Assembly: GCA_024642505.1 (NCBI GenBank)
Contig: JAHEAZ010000026.1
Coordinates: forward strand, 1-34,292
Length of the DNA: 34,292 nt
Source: Gammaproteobacteria bacterium
Lineage (GTDB): Bacteria; Pseudomonadota; Gammaproteobacteria; Steroidobacterales; Steroidobacteraceae
Direction: 5' to 3'
Every line of letters begins with the position of its first letter. Within the stretch, counting starts at the first letter, position 1. Both the position numbers and the translations under genes were made by a program. Positions 17,855 through 26,563 of this stretch are shown here, piece by piece. The notes under the pieces were generated by a model. That model was not told the DNA's origin, did not search any database, and saw only the letters and a program-made list of their open reading frames with translations.

Positions 17855-18934
17855 TCAACCGTGCCGGCGCTCGAATTCGGCCATGAACAACACCAGTGCC
17901 TCAACACCGTCCATACCCATGGCGTTGTAGATGCTGGCACGCATGCCACCGACCGACCGGTGGCCTTCCAGGTTGGCCAGGCCCTCGCTTGCGGCCTCGG
18001 CAACGAAGGTCTTCTCGAGTTCAGGCCTGGCAATGGTGAACGGGATGTTCATCCATGAGCGGCATCCAGGGTCGACCGGGTTGGCATAGAACGGCGAGGC
18101 ATCGATGGCTGCGTAGAGTCTCTCCGCCTTGGCGCGATTGCGTTTCTCAATGGCGACCAGGCCGCCCTTGCCCTTGAGCCACCGGAAGACGAGCCCGGCG
18201 ATGTACCAGCCGAATGTCGGCGGGGTATTGAGCATCGACCCCGCCTCGGCCATCGCCTGGTAGTCAAATACGGTTGGCGTCCCGGCCCGGGCCTTGCCAA
18301 CCAGGTCCTCGCGGACGATGACCACGGTGATCCCCGACGGACCGATGTTCTTCTGGGCGCCTGCATAGATCAAACCGAAACGGCCGACGTCGACCGGCCG
18401 AGACAGGATGGTAGAAGACATGTCAGCAACCAGCGGAACTTCACCTGAATCCGGAACGTAAGGAAACTCCACTCCGCCTATCGTTTCGTTCGGCGTGTAA
18501 TGCAGGTACGCAGCGCCGCTCGAAAGCACGAGGTCGCTTGCGGCTGGAACGGTCGAGTAATTGGAAGCCTTCTCGTCCGCGATGACAGTGACCCGCAGGT
18601 ACCGTTTCGCTTCGCTGATGGCCTTCTTGGACCACTGGCCGGTATTGATGTAGTCCGCGATCGCGTCGGGTCCGGTCAGGTTCATTGGTATCGCGGAGAA
18701 CTGGCCGGTCGCGCCGCCCTGCAGGAACAGCACCTTGTAGCCGGGCGGCACCGCCAGCAGTTCCCGCAGGTCCGCTTCGGCTTGTTCGGCCACTGCCACG
18801 AAAGCCTTGCTGCGATGGCTGACTTCCATTACCGACATACCGGCGCCGCGCCAGTCGACGAGTTCGTCCCGCGCCTGCTCCAGCACCTCCAGGGGCAGCG
18901 TCGCCGGCCCCGCAGCAAAGTTATGGATTCTCAT
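17855..18934 (-). CDS. serC: Phosphoserine/phosphohydroxythreonine aminotransferase
   Basis: The 359-residue PLP enzyme makes phosphoserine in serine synthesis and 4-phosphohydroxythreonine for pyridoxal phosphate synthesis. The start HNFAAGPATLP is diagnostic, and the PLP lysine is Lys195 in AGAQKNIGPSG. GGMRASIYNAMG near the C-terminus is the expected substrate-binding block. It lies directly before serA, so two consecutive serine-pathway steps are encoded side by side, and 54 bases after gyrA. The gyrA-serC junction is common in Pseudomonas and Xanthomonas. Confidence 0.98.
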   Translation of the reverse strand: MRIHNFAAGPATLPLEVLEQARDELVDWRGAGMSVMEVSHRSKAFVAVAEQAEADLRELLAVPPGYKVLFLQGGATGQFSAIPMNLTGPDAIADYINTGQWSKKAISEAKRYLRVTVIADEKASNYSTVPAASDLVLSSGAAYLHYTPNETIGGVEFPYVPDSGEVPLVADMSSTILSRPVDVGRFGLIYAGAQKNIGPSGITVVIVREDLVGKARAGTPTVFDYQAMAEAGSMLNTPPTFGWYIAGLVFRWLKGKGGLVAIEKRNRAKAERLYAAIDASPFYANPVDPGCRSWMNIPFTIARPELEKTFVAEAASEGLANLEGHRSVGGMRASIYNAMGMDGVEALVLFMAEFERRHG

Positions 18935-18988
18935 GGATGGTTCGTCTCCCGGGCTGCTGTCGCAGCAACCCCCGATGTATCCGCAAGG

Positions 18989-21541
18989 CTATTCGATCTC
19001 GGGCACGTCCTCGCCGGAATCAGCGGCGACCCTCTCCACGCTCACCAGTGCCTCGCCATCCTCCAGACGCATCACGCGGACGCCCTGTGTATTCCGGCCG
19101 AGAATCGAAATTTCCCCGATCGGAACCCGCACCAGCGTGCCGCTGGAATTGATCAGCATGATTTCGTCATCGGGCTGGACCTGCATCGCACCAACCATCG
19201 CGCCATTGCGCTCACTGGTCTGCATCGCGATCACGCCCTGCCCGCCCCGGCCGTGGCGCGGGAACTCGTCCGCCGAAGTCAACTTGCCGTAGCCGAATTC
19301 AGATACGGTGAGGATCAGTCCGGTGTCCAGTACGATCAGCGAAGTGACCCGCTGTTGCTTCGCCAGCTTGATTCCGCGGACACCCGCGGCTTCGCGGCCC
19401 ATGGGCCTGACTTCGCTCTCGGCAAAGCGGATGGCCTTGCCGTCGGTGGTCGTCAGCAGGATCTCCCGCTCGCCGTCGGTCAGCGCAACTCCGACCAGCC
19501 GGTCATCATCCGCCAACCCGACTGCAATAATTCCGTTGGTACGCGGCCTGGAGAACGCGGACAGCGGCGTCTTTTTCACCGTGCCAGCAGCCGTCGCCAT
19601 GAAGATAAACTGCCCGTCAGCGTATTCACGCACCGGCAGCAGCGCGGTGATCCGCTCGTCCTCCTGCAAGTGCAACAGGTTGACTATCGGCTTACCGCGC
19701 GAACCACGGCTTGCCAGTGGTACCTGCCACACTTTCAACCAGTAGCAACGGCCATGGGTCGAGAAGCACAGCAGGGTATCGTGGCTGTGCGCCACGAACA
19801 GCATGTCGACAAAGTCCTCGTCCCTTACCGTGGTCGCCATCCTGCCCTTGCCGCCACGGCGCTGGGCCTCGTAGTCAGTGACCGGCTGCGACTTGGCGTA
19901 TCCGGCGTGCGACAGGGTGACGACGACATCCTGCCGCTCGATCAGGTCCTCGATCGTGACATCTTCCTGGTTCGCCATGATTTCCGTACGACGAGGATCT
20001 GCATAGGCCTGCTTGATCTCCTCGAGCTCCGCACGGATGACCTCGAGTAGCCGCCCCGGGCGGGCGATGATGTCTCCCAGGTCGCGGATGATGACGAGCA
20101 GGTCGCCAAATTCCGCGACTATCTTGTCCTGCTCGAGTCCGGTGAGGCGATTCAGCCGCAGGTCAAGGATTGCCTGTGCCTGCGCCTCGGACAACCGGTA
20201 GCCGTCGGCGCCCAGACCCCACTCACCCACGATGCTGTCGGGCCGCGTGGAGACGTCTCCGGCCCGTTCCAACATGGCCGGCACCACGCCCGAGCTCCAG
20301 GTTCGCGCCAGCAGTGCGACCTTGGCTTCCACCGGCGAGGACGACGCCTTGATGGCCGCTATCACCTCGTCGATGTTGGCCAGCGCTACCGCCAGGCCCT
20401 CGAGAACGTGGGCGCGGTCGCGAGCCTTGCGCAGGTCGTGGATGGTACGGCGGGTCACAACCTCGCGACGGTGCCGCAGGAAGGCATCCAGCATTTCCTT
20501 CAGCGACAGGAGCTTTGGCTGGCCGTCTACCAGCGCGACCATGTTCATGCCGAAAACGGTCTCGAGCGGCGTCAGCTTGAACAGCTGGTTGAGGATCAGT
20601 TCAGCGTTTTCATTGCGCTTCAACTCGATGACGACCCTCAGGCCGTCCTTGTCGGATTCGTCCCGCAGCTCGGAAATGCCGTCGATGCTCTTCGCGCGAA
20701 CGAGATCGGCGATGCGTTCGAGCAAGCGCGCCTTGTTTACCTGGTAAGGCAGCTCGGTGATCACGATGGCCTGGCGGCCACGCTCGTCGATCTCCTCGAA
20801 CTGCGTGCGCGCGCGAATGTAGACACGCCCACGACCGGTCTTGTAGGCCAGGACGATCTCGGCGGATCCATTGATGATGCCGGCAGTCGGGAAATCCGGT
20901 CCGGGCACCAGTTGCATCAGTTCGACCAGCCCCAGATCGGGGTTGTCGATCAGCGCAATGCAGGCATCGACGATTTCGCCAAGATTGTGCGGCGGGATGT
21001 TGGTGGCCATACCGACCGCGATCCCGGCCGAGCCGTTGACCAGCAAGTTGGGGACCCGCGTCGGCAGGACCACCGGCTCATGCTCGCTGCTATCGTAGTT
21101 GGGAGTGAAATCGACGGTTTCCTTGTCGATGTCTCCCAGCAGTTCCTGCGCCAGACGCGACATCCGTACCTCGGTGTAGCGCATCGCCGCCGCAGCATCG
21201 CCGTCGACCGAGCCGAAGTTACCCTGTCCATCCACCAGCAGGTAACGCATCGAGAAAGGCTGGGCCATCCTGACGATTGTGTCGTAGACGGCGACGTCAC
21301 CATGCGGGTGGTACTTGCCGATGACATCACCGACGATGCGTGCCGATTTCTTGTACGGCTTGTTCCAGTCGTTGCCGAGTTCCCTCATGGCAAACAGGAC
21401 ACGACGGTGAACTGGCTTGAGGCCATCCCGGACATCGGGCAGCGCCCGCCCAACAATCACGCTCATGGCGTAATCGAGGTAGGACTGCCGCATTTCGTCT
21501 TCGAGGTTTACGTGCAGGATTTCGCGCGCAATTTCGCTCAT
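18989..21541 (-). CDS. gyrA: DNA gyrase subunit A
   Basis: At 850 residues this is a full-length GyrA. The catalytic Tyr122 lies in [10 protein letters not shown], and the C-terminal beta-pinwheel carries the GyrA box QRRGGKG, which separates gyrase from topoisomerase IV (ParC). With GyrB it introduces negative supercoils using ATP. The quinolone-resistance-determining region reads [10 protein letters not shown]: the N-terminal numbering aligns without gaps to E. coli, so residue 83 is Val in place of Ser, while Asp87 is kept. The divergent spacer of 245 bases carries a candidate extended -10 promoter for this gene. Confidence 0.98.
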   Translation of the reverse strand: MSEIAREILHVNLEDEMRQSYLDYAMSVIVGRALPDVRDGLKPVHRRVLFAMRELGNDWNKPYKKSARIVGDVIGKYHPHGDVAVYDTIVRMAQPFSMRYLLVDGQGNFGSVDGDAAAAMRYTEVRMSRLAQELLGDIDKETVDFTPNYDSSEHEPVVLPTRVPNLLVNGSAGIAVGMATNIPPHNLGEIVDACIALIDNPDLGLVELMQLVPGPDFPTAGIINGSAEIVLAYKTGRGRVYIRARTQFEEIDERGRQAIVITELPYQVNKARLLERIADLVRAKSIDGISELRDESDKDGLRVVIELKRNENAELILNQLFKLTPLETVFGMNMVALVDGQPKLLSLKEMLDAFLRHRREVVTRRTIHDLRKARDRAHVLEGLAVALANIDEVIAAIKASSSPVEAKVALLARTWSSGVVPAMLERAGDVSTRPDSIVGEWGLGADGYRLSEAQAQAILDLRLNRLTGLEQDKIVAEFGDLLVIIRDLGDIIARPGRLLEVIRAELEEIKQAYADPRRTEIMANQEDVTIEDLIERQDVVVTLSHAGYAKSQPVTDYEAQRRGGKGRMATTVRDEDFVDMLFVAHSHDTLLCFSTHGRCYWLKVWQVPLASRGSRGKPIVNLLHLQEDERITALLPVREYADGQFIFMATAAGTVKKTPLSAFSRPRTNGIIAVGLADDDRLVGVALTDGEREILLTTTDGKAIRFAESEVRPMGREAAGVRGIKLAKQQRVTSLIVLDTGLILTVSEFGYGKLTSADEFPRHGRGGQGVIAMQTSERNGAMVGAMQVQPDDEIMLINSSGTLVRVPIGEISILGRNTQGVRVMRLEDGEALVSVERVAADSGEDVPEIE

Positions 21542-21623
21542 CTAGGGGCTTGGACAGACCCTTCCGAACCGCCCCGAAGGAGGGGGTCGTTGGACCTGTC
21601 TCTCGTGGTGACTTAAAGCGCGA

Positions 21624-21632
21624 ATTCTACCA
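21624..21632 (-). promoter_or_regulatory. Candidate extended -10 promoter of gyrA
   Basis: On the minus strand TGG followed by TAGAAT (21632-21624) forms an extended -10 element about 83 bases before the gyrA start. A good -35 hexamer at 17 bases is lacking, which is acceptable for extended -10 promoters. Visual match only. Confidence 0.4.
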
Positions 21633-21741
21633 TAGACGAGGTGTCGAGAACCTTAGTTTTTCAGTAGCTTGCGCCCCGATCGGCCCGCGCCGGCGCATCT
21701 CCTGAGGGACCCAGTACGCCCGGTCAACACGGCCGCAACGC

Positions 21742-21747
21742 TATACT
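21742..21747 (+). promoter_or_regulatory. Candidate -10 element of the mtaD operon
   Basis: TATACT lies about 40 bases before the mtaD start on the plus strand. The -35 region is poor (no hexamer close to TTGACA at 16-18 bases), so this is a weak call resting on position and the -10 match. Confidence 0.3.
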
Positions 21748-21786
21748 CCGACCACCTGCCAAACGACCGAATTCGAGCGAGTCAGT

Positions 21787-23130
21787 TTGCCCCACCATGC
21801 CCCCGCTGACCTGGCTATCCAAGCCCGCTGGATTCTGCCGGTGGAGCCATCCGGCCAGGTCCTCGAGCACCATACCGTGTTGGTGCGGGGCGGCCGCGTA
21901 GACAGCGTTGTTCCGTCCGCCCGACTAGGCAACGGCGACGCGGTGGAAGTCGTCAACCGTGCTGAGCACGTGCTGATCCCGGGGCTGGTGAATGCGCATA
22001 CCCATGCGGCCATGTCACTGCTGCGGAACATCGCCGCGGACCTCGACCTGGACAACTGGTTGAGGAAGCGGATCTGGCCGATCGAGGCGCGACTGGTGGA
22101 CGAGCAATTCGTCACCGACGGCACGGAACTCGCCATCGCGGAAATGCTGCTCGGCGGCACCACCTGTTTCGCGGACATGTATTACTACCCGGAGGTCGCC
22201 GCGCGGGTGGCTGCGCGGTCAGGCATCAGGGCATGCATCGGGCTGCCGGTGCTGGAGCAGCCGACCGCCTGGGCACGGGACCTGGACGAATACCTGGCCC
22301 GCAGCCTGGACCTGCGCGACGAATATCGGGCCGATCCCTTGATCGAGACACTGTTCTCGATCCACTCGCCGGCTTCCACCAGTGATACGGGCCTGGCACG
22401 GCTGCGAACGCTGGCCGACCAGTTACAAGCATCGGTGATGATTCACCTGCTTGAGTCGCCCTCGGAGCGCCACCGCGTGCAGCGTAAGTTCGCGATGGGT
22501 CCGCTCGAACGGTTGCAGACCGCAGGACTGGTCACCGACCTGCTCATAGCAGTGCACTGCGTGCAGGCAAGCGCGGCGGAAATCGAAACGCTTGCCGCGG
22601 CCGGATCCTCGGTCGTGCACTGCCCCGCATCGAATCTGCGCCTGGCCAGCGGGATTGCTCCCGTGACGGAAATGCGTTTGGCTGGCATCAACGTCGCACT
22701 CGGAAGCGACGGGGCAGCCAGCAACGACTCGCTCGACCTGCTTGGGGAGGCGCGCCTCGCGGCCCTGCTCGCGACTGGCATCAGCGGCAATGCGGCTGCG
22801 TTGACACCTCACGCCGCGCTGGAGATGGCGACGCTTGCGGGCGCGCGCGCGCTCGGGCTCGCCGAGCGTACCGGCTCGCTCCTGCCGGGTAAGTGGGCAG
22901 ATATTGCCTGCCTGAAACTATCCGGCCCGCAGGTCGTGCCCCATCACGATGTGGCCACCGCCGTCATCCACTCGGCAGGCCGCGCGGCGGTTACTGACAC
23001 CTGGGTCGCCGGGCGACCGCTCGTGACCGGCGGGCGCCTGACCCGGATTGACGCCGTTGAACTGATCTCGCGGGCTCGGCGCTGGCACCCAACGATACTG
23101 GCGACACTGGACACAATAGCGGGACAATAG
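21787..23130 (+). CDS. mtaD: TRZ/ATZ family amidohydrolase, probable 5-methylthioadenosine/S-adenosylhomocysteine deaminase
   Basis: The 447-residue metal-dependent hydrolase carries all expected ligands: His71 and His73 in NAHTHAAMS, His220 in MIHLLES, His257 in HCVQAS and Asp308 in GSDGAASND. This set is that of the MtaD-like deaminases that act on methylthioadenosine or S-adenosylhomocysteine and clear by-products of SAM chemistry. The start is taken as TTG at 21787, giving APADLAIQARWILPVEP soon after; no ATG or GTG lies in frame before the conserved core, and the upstream ribosome site is weak. The next gene is the SAM-dependent ubiG, four bases on, which fits the known Pseudomonas order. 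Confidence 0.9.
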   Translation: MPHHAPADLAIQARWILPVEPSGQVLEHHTVLVRGGRVDSVVPSARLGNGDAVEVVNRAEHVLIPGLVNAHTHAAMSLLRNIAADLDLDNWLRKRIWPIEARLVDEQFVTDGTELAIAEMLLGGTTCFADMYYYPEVAARVAARSGIRACIGLPVLEQPTAWARDLDEYLARSLDLRDEYRADPLIETLFSIHSPASTSDTGLARLRTLADQLQASVMIHLLESPSERHRVQRKFAMGPLERLQTAGLVTDLLIAVHCVQASAAEIETLAAAGSSVVHCPASNLRLASGIAPVTEMRLAGINVALGSDGAASNDSLDLLGEARLAALLATGISGNAAALTPHAALEMATLAGARALGLAERTGSLLPGKWADIACLKLSGPQVVPHHDVATAVIHSAGRAAVTDTWVAGRPLVTGGRLTRIDAVELISRARRWHPTILATLDTIAGQ

Positions 23131-23134
23131 CGCC

Positions 23135-23848
23135 ATGCAACAACCGGGCAATGTCGACACGGCCGAACTGGCCAAGTTCGAGGCGATGGCACAGCGCTGG
23201 TGGGATCCAGGCGGCGAGTTCCGCCCGCTGCACGACCTGAACCCTTTGCGCATCGACTACATTGAGGCCCGTGCCGGCCTTGCTGGTCGGCGCGTGCTCG
23301 ACGTCGGCTGTGGCGGCGGCCTTGCATCCGAGGCGATGGCTAGACGAGGTGCGGATGTCACGGGAATTGACATGGCAGCCGGACCACTGGAGGTAGCCCG
23401 GCTACATGCACTGGAGTCCGGGGTCACCATCGACTACCGGCTGTGCCCCGCGGAAAGGCTGGCCGAAGAGATGCCCGGTAGCTTCGACGTTGTCACGTGT
23501 CTGGAGATGCTCGAGCACGTGCCGCGCCCGTCCGAAGTGATCGCTGCGCTGGCGCAACTGGTCCGGCCAGGCGGTCATGTCATTTGCTCCACAATCAACC
23601 GCGGGCCGAAGGCATTTGTGCTCGCCATAATGGGCGCCGAGTACGTGTTACGGCTGCTGCCGCCAGGCACGCATGAATATGCCCGCTTCATCAAGCCGTC
23701 GGAGCTCGCCCGCTATGCCCGCAGCGCAGGTCTGGAGCTCACCGGACTCGCTGGCCTGGCATATGACCCCTTCCGCCGAGAGGCGCGCATCATCGACGAC
23801 ACTTCGGTCAACTACCTCGCCCACTTCACCCGGCCGGCCGGCCCATGA
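23135..23848 (+). CDS. ubiG: Ubiquinone biosynthesis O-methyltransferase
   Basis: The 237-residue methyltransferase performs both O-methylation steps of ubiquinone synthesis at the membrane surface. SAM motif I is VLDVGCGGG at residues 54-62, followed by the acidic GIDMA, and the family blocks ELAKFEAMAQRWWDPGGEF (start) and HEYARFIKPSEL are clear. Length fits UbiG (about 235-240). It begins four bases after the mtaD stop and ends in an ATGA overlap with mupP. Its presence implies an aerobic respiratory chain using ubiquinone. Confidence 0.97.
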   Translation: MQQPGNVDTAELAKFEAMAQRWWDPGGEFRPLHDLNPLRIDYIEARAGLAGRRVLDVGCGGGLASEAMARRGADVTGIDMAAGPLEVARLHALESGVTIDYRLCPAERLAEEMPGSFDVVTCLEMLEHVPRPSEVIAALAQLVRPGGHVICSTINRGPKAFVLAIMGAEYVLRLLPPGTHEYARFIKPSELARYARSAGLELTGLAGLAYDPFRREARIIDDTSVNYLAHFTRPAGP

Positions 23849-24522
23849 CACTGGCTCATCTGCCTGTCGCGGTGCTGTTCGACCTGGATGGAACCCTGCT
23901 CGACACGGCGCCTGACATGGCTGCAGCCCTGAACGCGCTCCGCAAGCTGGAAGGCATGGCCCCACTTCCCTTCGAGGCAATTCGCCCGCATGTTTCGCAT
24001 GGTGCGGCACGCTTGATACAGATCGGCTTCGCCTGCAGTTCCGGTAGCCGCTTCGATGCCCTGCGCCAAAGGTTTCTCGACCTTTATCGTAGCGATATCG
24101 CCAGCGGAACGCGTCCATTCGAGGGACTCGAGGAAGTGCTGGTCGAACTCGAGCGTCGCGGCATCGCCTGGGGTGTCGTGACCAACAAGCCAGGATGGCT
24201 GACAGATCCGCTCATGGCGGCGCTAGGGATGGACCGACGGGCCGCCTGCATCGTCAGTGGCGACACGCTATCCGAACGCAAGCCACACCCGCTGCCCCTG
24301 CTACATGCGGCAAACCTGCTGGCAGCCGAACCTGGTGAGTGCATATATGTCGGTGACGCGGAAAGGGACGTCCAGGCCGGTAGGGCCGCGGGCATGCGAA
24401 CCCTGGTAGCGGCATTCGGCTACCTGTCCGACGAGGATGACCCGACAAGCTGGTCGGCCGACGCAATCGTGAACCATGCCGGCGAGTTGTTCTCGGCCTT
24501 CGGCCTGGACAGGGCGGACTGA
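23845..24522 (+). CDS. mupP: HAD-superfamily phosphatase, MupP/Gph type
   Basis: The 225-residue protein has HAD motif I as LFDLDGTLLDTAPD near the N-terminus, motif II in VVTNKP, the motif III lysine in SERKPHPLPLL, and motif IV in YVGDAERD. Sequence alone leaves phosphoglycolate phosphatase or N-acetylmuramic acid 6-phosphate phosphatase open. The position directly after ubiG and before yciK is that of mupP in Pseudomonas, where it serves peptidoglycan recycling, so I favour MupP. Its ATG overlaps the ubiG stop by four bases. Confidence 0.85.
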   Translation: MTLAHLPVAVLFDLDGTLLDTAPDMAAALNALRKLEGMAPLPFEAIRPHVSHGAARLIQIGFACSSGSRFDALRQRFLDLYRSDIASGTRPFEGLEEVLVELERRGIAWGVVTNKPGWLTDPLMAALGMDRRAACIVSGDTLSERKPHPLPLLHAANLLAAEPGECIYVGDAERDVQAGRAAGMRTLVAAFGYLSDEDDPTSWSADAIVNHAGELFSAFGLDRAD

Positions 24523-24524
24523 CA

Positions 24525-25808
24525 ATGCCGGCCGAACTACCCTCGACGCTGCTGCTGGCCGCACTTGCTGTGCTTGCTTTCGTCGCGGGGTGGTGGCTCG
24601 GGCGCCGCCGGGCGGCAAAGCTCGAGACCGAGGTGGCGGTGCTGCAGGAGCGACTAGTGGCCGGCAAGACGCTCGACGACGAGCGCGCCACGGTTCTGGC
24701 ACGGGCAATGGAGCAGCTCGACCTGCGTTTCAACGAGTTGGCGGGACAGAGCCTGAAGGAGAGCAGCGAGCACCTGCTCCGGCTGGCGCGGGAAAGCCTA
24801 GGCCAGCAGCAGGCTACGGCCCAGGGAGCGCTCAAGGAACGTGAGCAAGCGATCGATGCGCTGGTCAAGCCCATCCAGGACTCTCTGACCCGCACCGCCG
24901 AAACCCTGCGCGAGATCGAGGGAGAGCGCCAGCGTGATTTCGGCAGCATGCGCCAGTATCTGAATGACATGCGCAGTTCCCACGCAGCGCTGCAGCTGGA
25001 AACCCGCAACCTGGTCAAGGCGCTGTCCAAGCCCCAGGTCCGTGGCCAGTGGGGCGAAATAACGCTGCGCCGCCTGGTCGAACTGGCTGGGATGACCCGG
25101 CATTGCGACTTTGAAGAGCAGGTCCACGTCGCCGGCGAAGAGCGAACCATGCGACCAGACATGGTCATCCACATGCCAGACGGCCGCGACCTTGTGGTTG
25201 ACGTAAAGACTCCACTCGATGCCTACCTGGCGGCGGTAGAGGCCACTACCGACGAACTCCGGGCGCAATCGCTGCGGCGTCACGCTCAGCACGTTGCTGA
25301 GCGAACGCGCCTGCTGTCCTCCAAGAATTACGCCGCACAGTTCCCGAACGCACCGCAGTTCGTGATCTTGTTCATTCCTGGTGACCAGTTTCTTTCAGCT
25401 GCGCTTGACGAACAACCTGAGCTGCTCGAATCGGCGATGCGCAGTGGGGTCATACTCGCCACGCCTTCGAGCTTCGTGGCCTTGCTCAAGGCGGTACATT
25501 ACGGCTGGCAGAACGTCCGGCTGGCCGAGGGCGCAGAGCAGATCCGCAAACTGGCGGAGGACCTCTACAACCGGATGCACGTCTTTCGCAACCACCTGTC
25601 GCGCCTTGGCGGCGAGCTTGAGTCCAGCGTCAAGGCTTACAACGCTGCAGTCGGATCGCTCGAGCGCAACGTTCTGCCGGGCGCCCGCAAGTTCACCGAA
25701 CTGGGCGTTCGTAGTGACCGTAACATCGAGCCGCTCGAGTCGATCGAGACGGCTGTGCGCGAGACTCCCGCTGTGCGGGCGGACATTCCGGAGGACGATG
25801 CAGAATGA
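24525..25808 (+). CDS. rmuC: DNA recombination protein RmuC
   Basis: The 427-residue protein has one N-terminal membrane segment (LLLAALAVLAFVAGWWLG), a long coiled-coil region to about residue 160, and a restriction-nuclease-like core containing GQWGEITLRRLVELAG, MRPDMVIHMPDGRDLVVDVK and, later, ATPSSFVALLKAVHYGWQ in parts. These are the hallmark blocks of RmuC, which limits certain rearrangements at inverted repeats in E. coli; the biochemical activity is not firmly known. It starts two bases after mupP and overlaps the following gene by ATGA, so it is tightly built into this operon. Confidence 0.93.
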   Translation: MPAELPSTLLLAALAVLAFVAGWWLGRRRAAKLETEVAVLQERLVAGKTLDDERATVLARAMEQLDLRFNELAGQSLKESSEHLLRLARESLGQQQATAQGALKEREQAIDALVKPIQDSLTRTAETLREIEGERQRDFGSMRQYLNDMRSSHAALQLETRNLVKALSKPQVRGQWGEITLRRLVELAGMTRHCDFEEQVHVAGEERTMRPDMVIHMPDGRDLVVDVKTPLDAYLAAVEATTDELRAQSLRRHAQHVAERTRLLSSKNYAAQFPNAPQFVILFIPGDQFLSAALDEQPELLESAMRSGVILATPSSFVALLKAVHYGWQNVRLAEGAEQIRKLAEDLYNRMHVFRNHLSRLGGELESSVKAYNAAVGSLERNVLPGARKFTELGVRSDRNIEPLESIETAVRETPAVRADIPEDDAE

Positions 25809-26563
25809 GCATCGCGGTCGATCCAAGACAGTATTGCCCGGAGCCCGCCTCGCACGGCGGTCGCGTAATACTTGTCACAGGTGCGGGTGACGGCATTGGT
25901 CGCGCTGTCGCGCTGGCGTTGGCGGCGCAAGGAGCGACAGTCGCACTGCTTGGCAAGACGCAGCGCAAACTCGAGGCGGTGTACGACCAGATCCAGGCGG
26001 CGGGCCATCCCACCCCGGCCCTGTTGCCTTTCAACCTCGAGACGGCTGCCGCGACTGAATACGACGCGCTGCATGCGGCGCTAGCAGCGGAATTCGGGCG
26101 CCTGGATGGCTTGGCCCACATTGCCGGCATACTCGGCACCCGCAGCCCGCTGGAACATTACGACGTCCCGACCTGGTGCCGGGTGCTGCATGTGAATCTC
26201 ACCGCCGCATTCATCCTCACGCAGACGACGTTGCCGCTGTTGAAGCAGTCAGCCGATGCATCGGTCGTCTTTACCTCCAGCGGCGTCGGCCGCCAGGGTC
26301 GTGCGTACTGGGGCGCCTACGCCGTGTCGAAGTTCGGGACCGAAGGCCTGATGCAGGTGCTTGCGAGCGAAATGGCGGAGACCACCAACGTCCGCTCCAA
26401 CAGCATCAACCCGGGTCCCGTGGGCACCTACATGCGGCTGCAAGCCTACCCCGCCGAAGACCGCAGCCGGCTGCCGGAGCCCGCGATGGTGGTTGCGCCC
26501 TACCTGTTTCTACTGGGCGCTGCGAGCCGCGGCGTCAACGGGCAGGCGTTCGACTGTCAGTGA
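25805..26563 (+). CDS. yciK: Short-chain dehydrogenase/reductase, YciK family
   Basis: The 252-residue protein has the NAD(P)-binding motif TGAGDGIG near residue 27, an active-site serine in VVFTSSGVGRQGRAYWGAY and the Tyr-Lys pair in YAVSK. The block SSGVGRQGRA is specific to the YciK group, whose substrate is unknown. The usual HNAG motif after strand 4 reads HIAG here, a mild departure. It is the last gene of the mtaD-ubiG-mupP-rmuC-yciK operon, overlaps rmuC by four bases, and its stop overlaps the tail of the convergent pseudouridine synthase homologue by seven bases. Confidence 0.92.
   Translation: MSIAVDPRQYCPEPASHGGRVILVTGAGDGIGRAVALALAAQGATVALLGKTQRKLEAVYDQIQAAGHPTPALLPFNLETAAATEYDALHAALAAEFGRLDGLAHIAGILGTRSPLEHYDVPTWCRVLHVNLTAAFILTQTTLPLLKQSADASVVFTSSGVGRQGRAYWGAYAVSKFGTEGLMQVLASEMAETTNVRSNSINPGPVGTYMRLQAYPAEDRSRLPEPAMVVAPYLFLLGAASRGVNGQAFDCQ

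Noticed and set aside
17842-18033. N-terminal extension of serA
   Set aside because: The added 64 residues are antisense-free shadow of serC on the same strand in another frame and have no family match.
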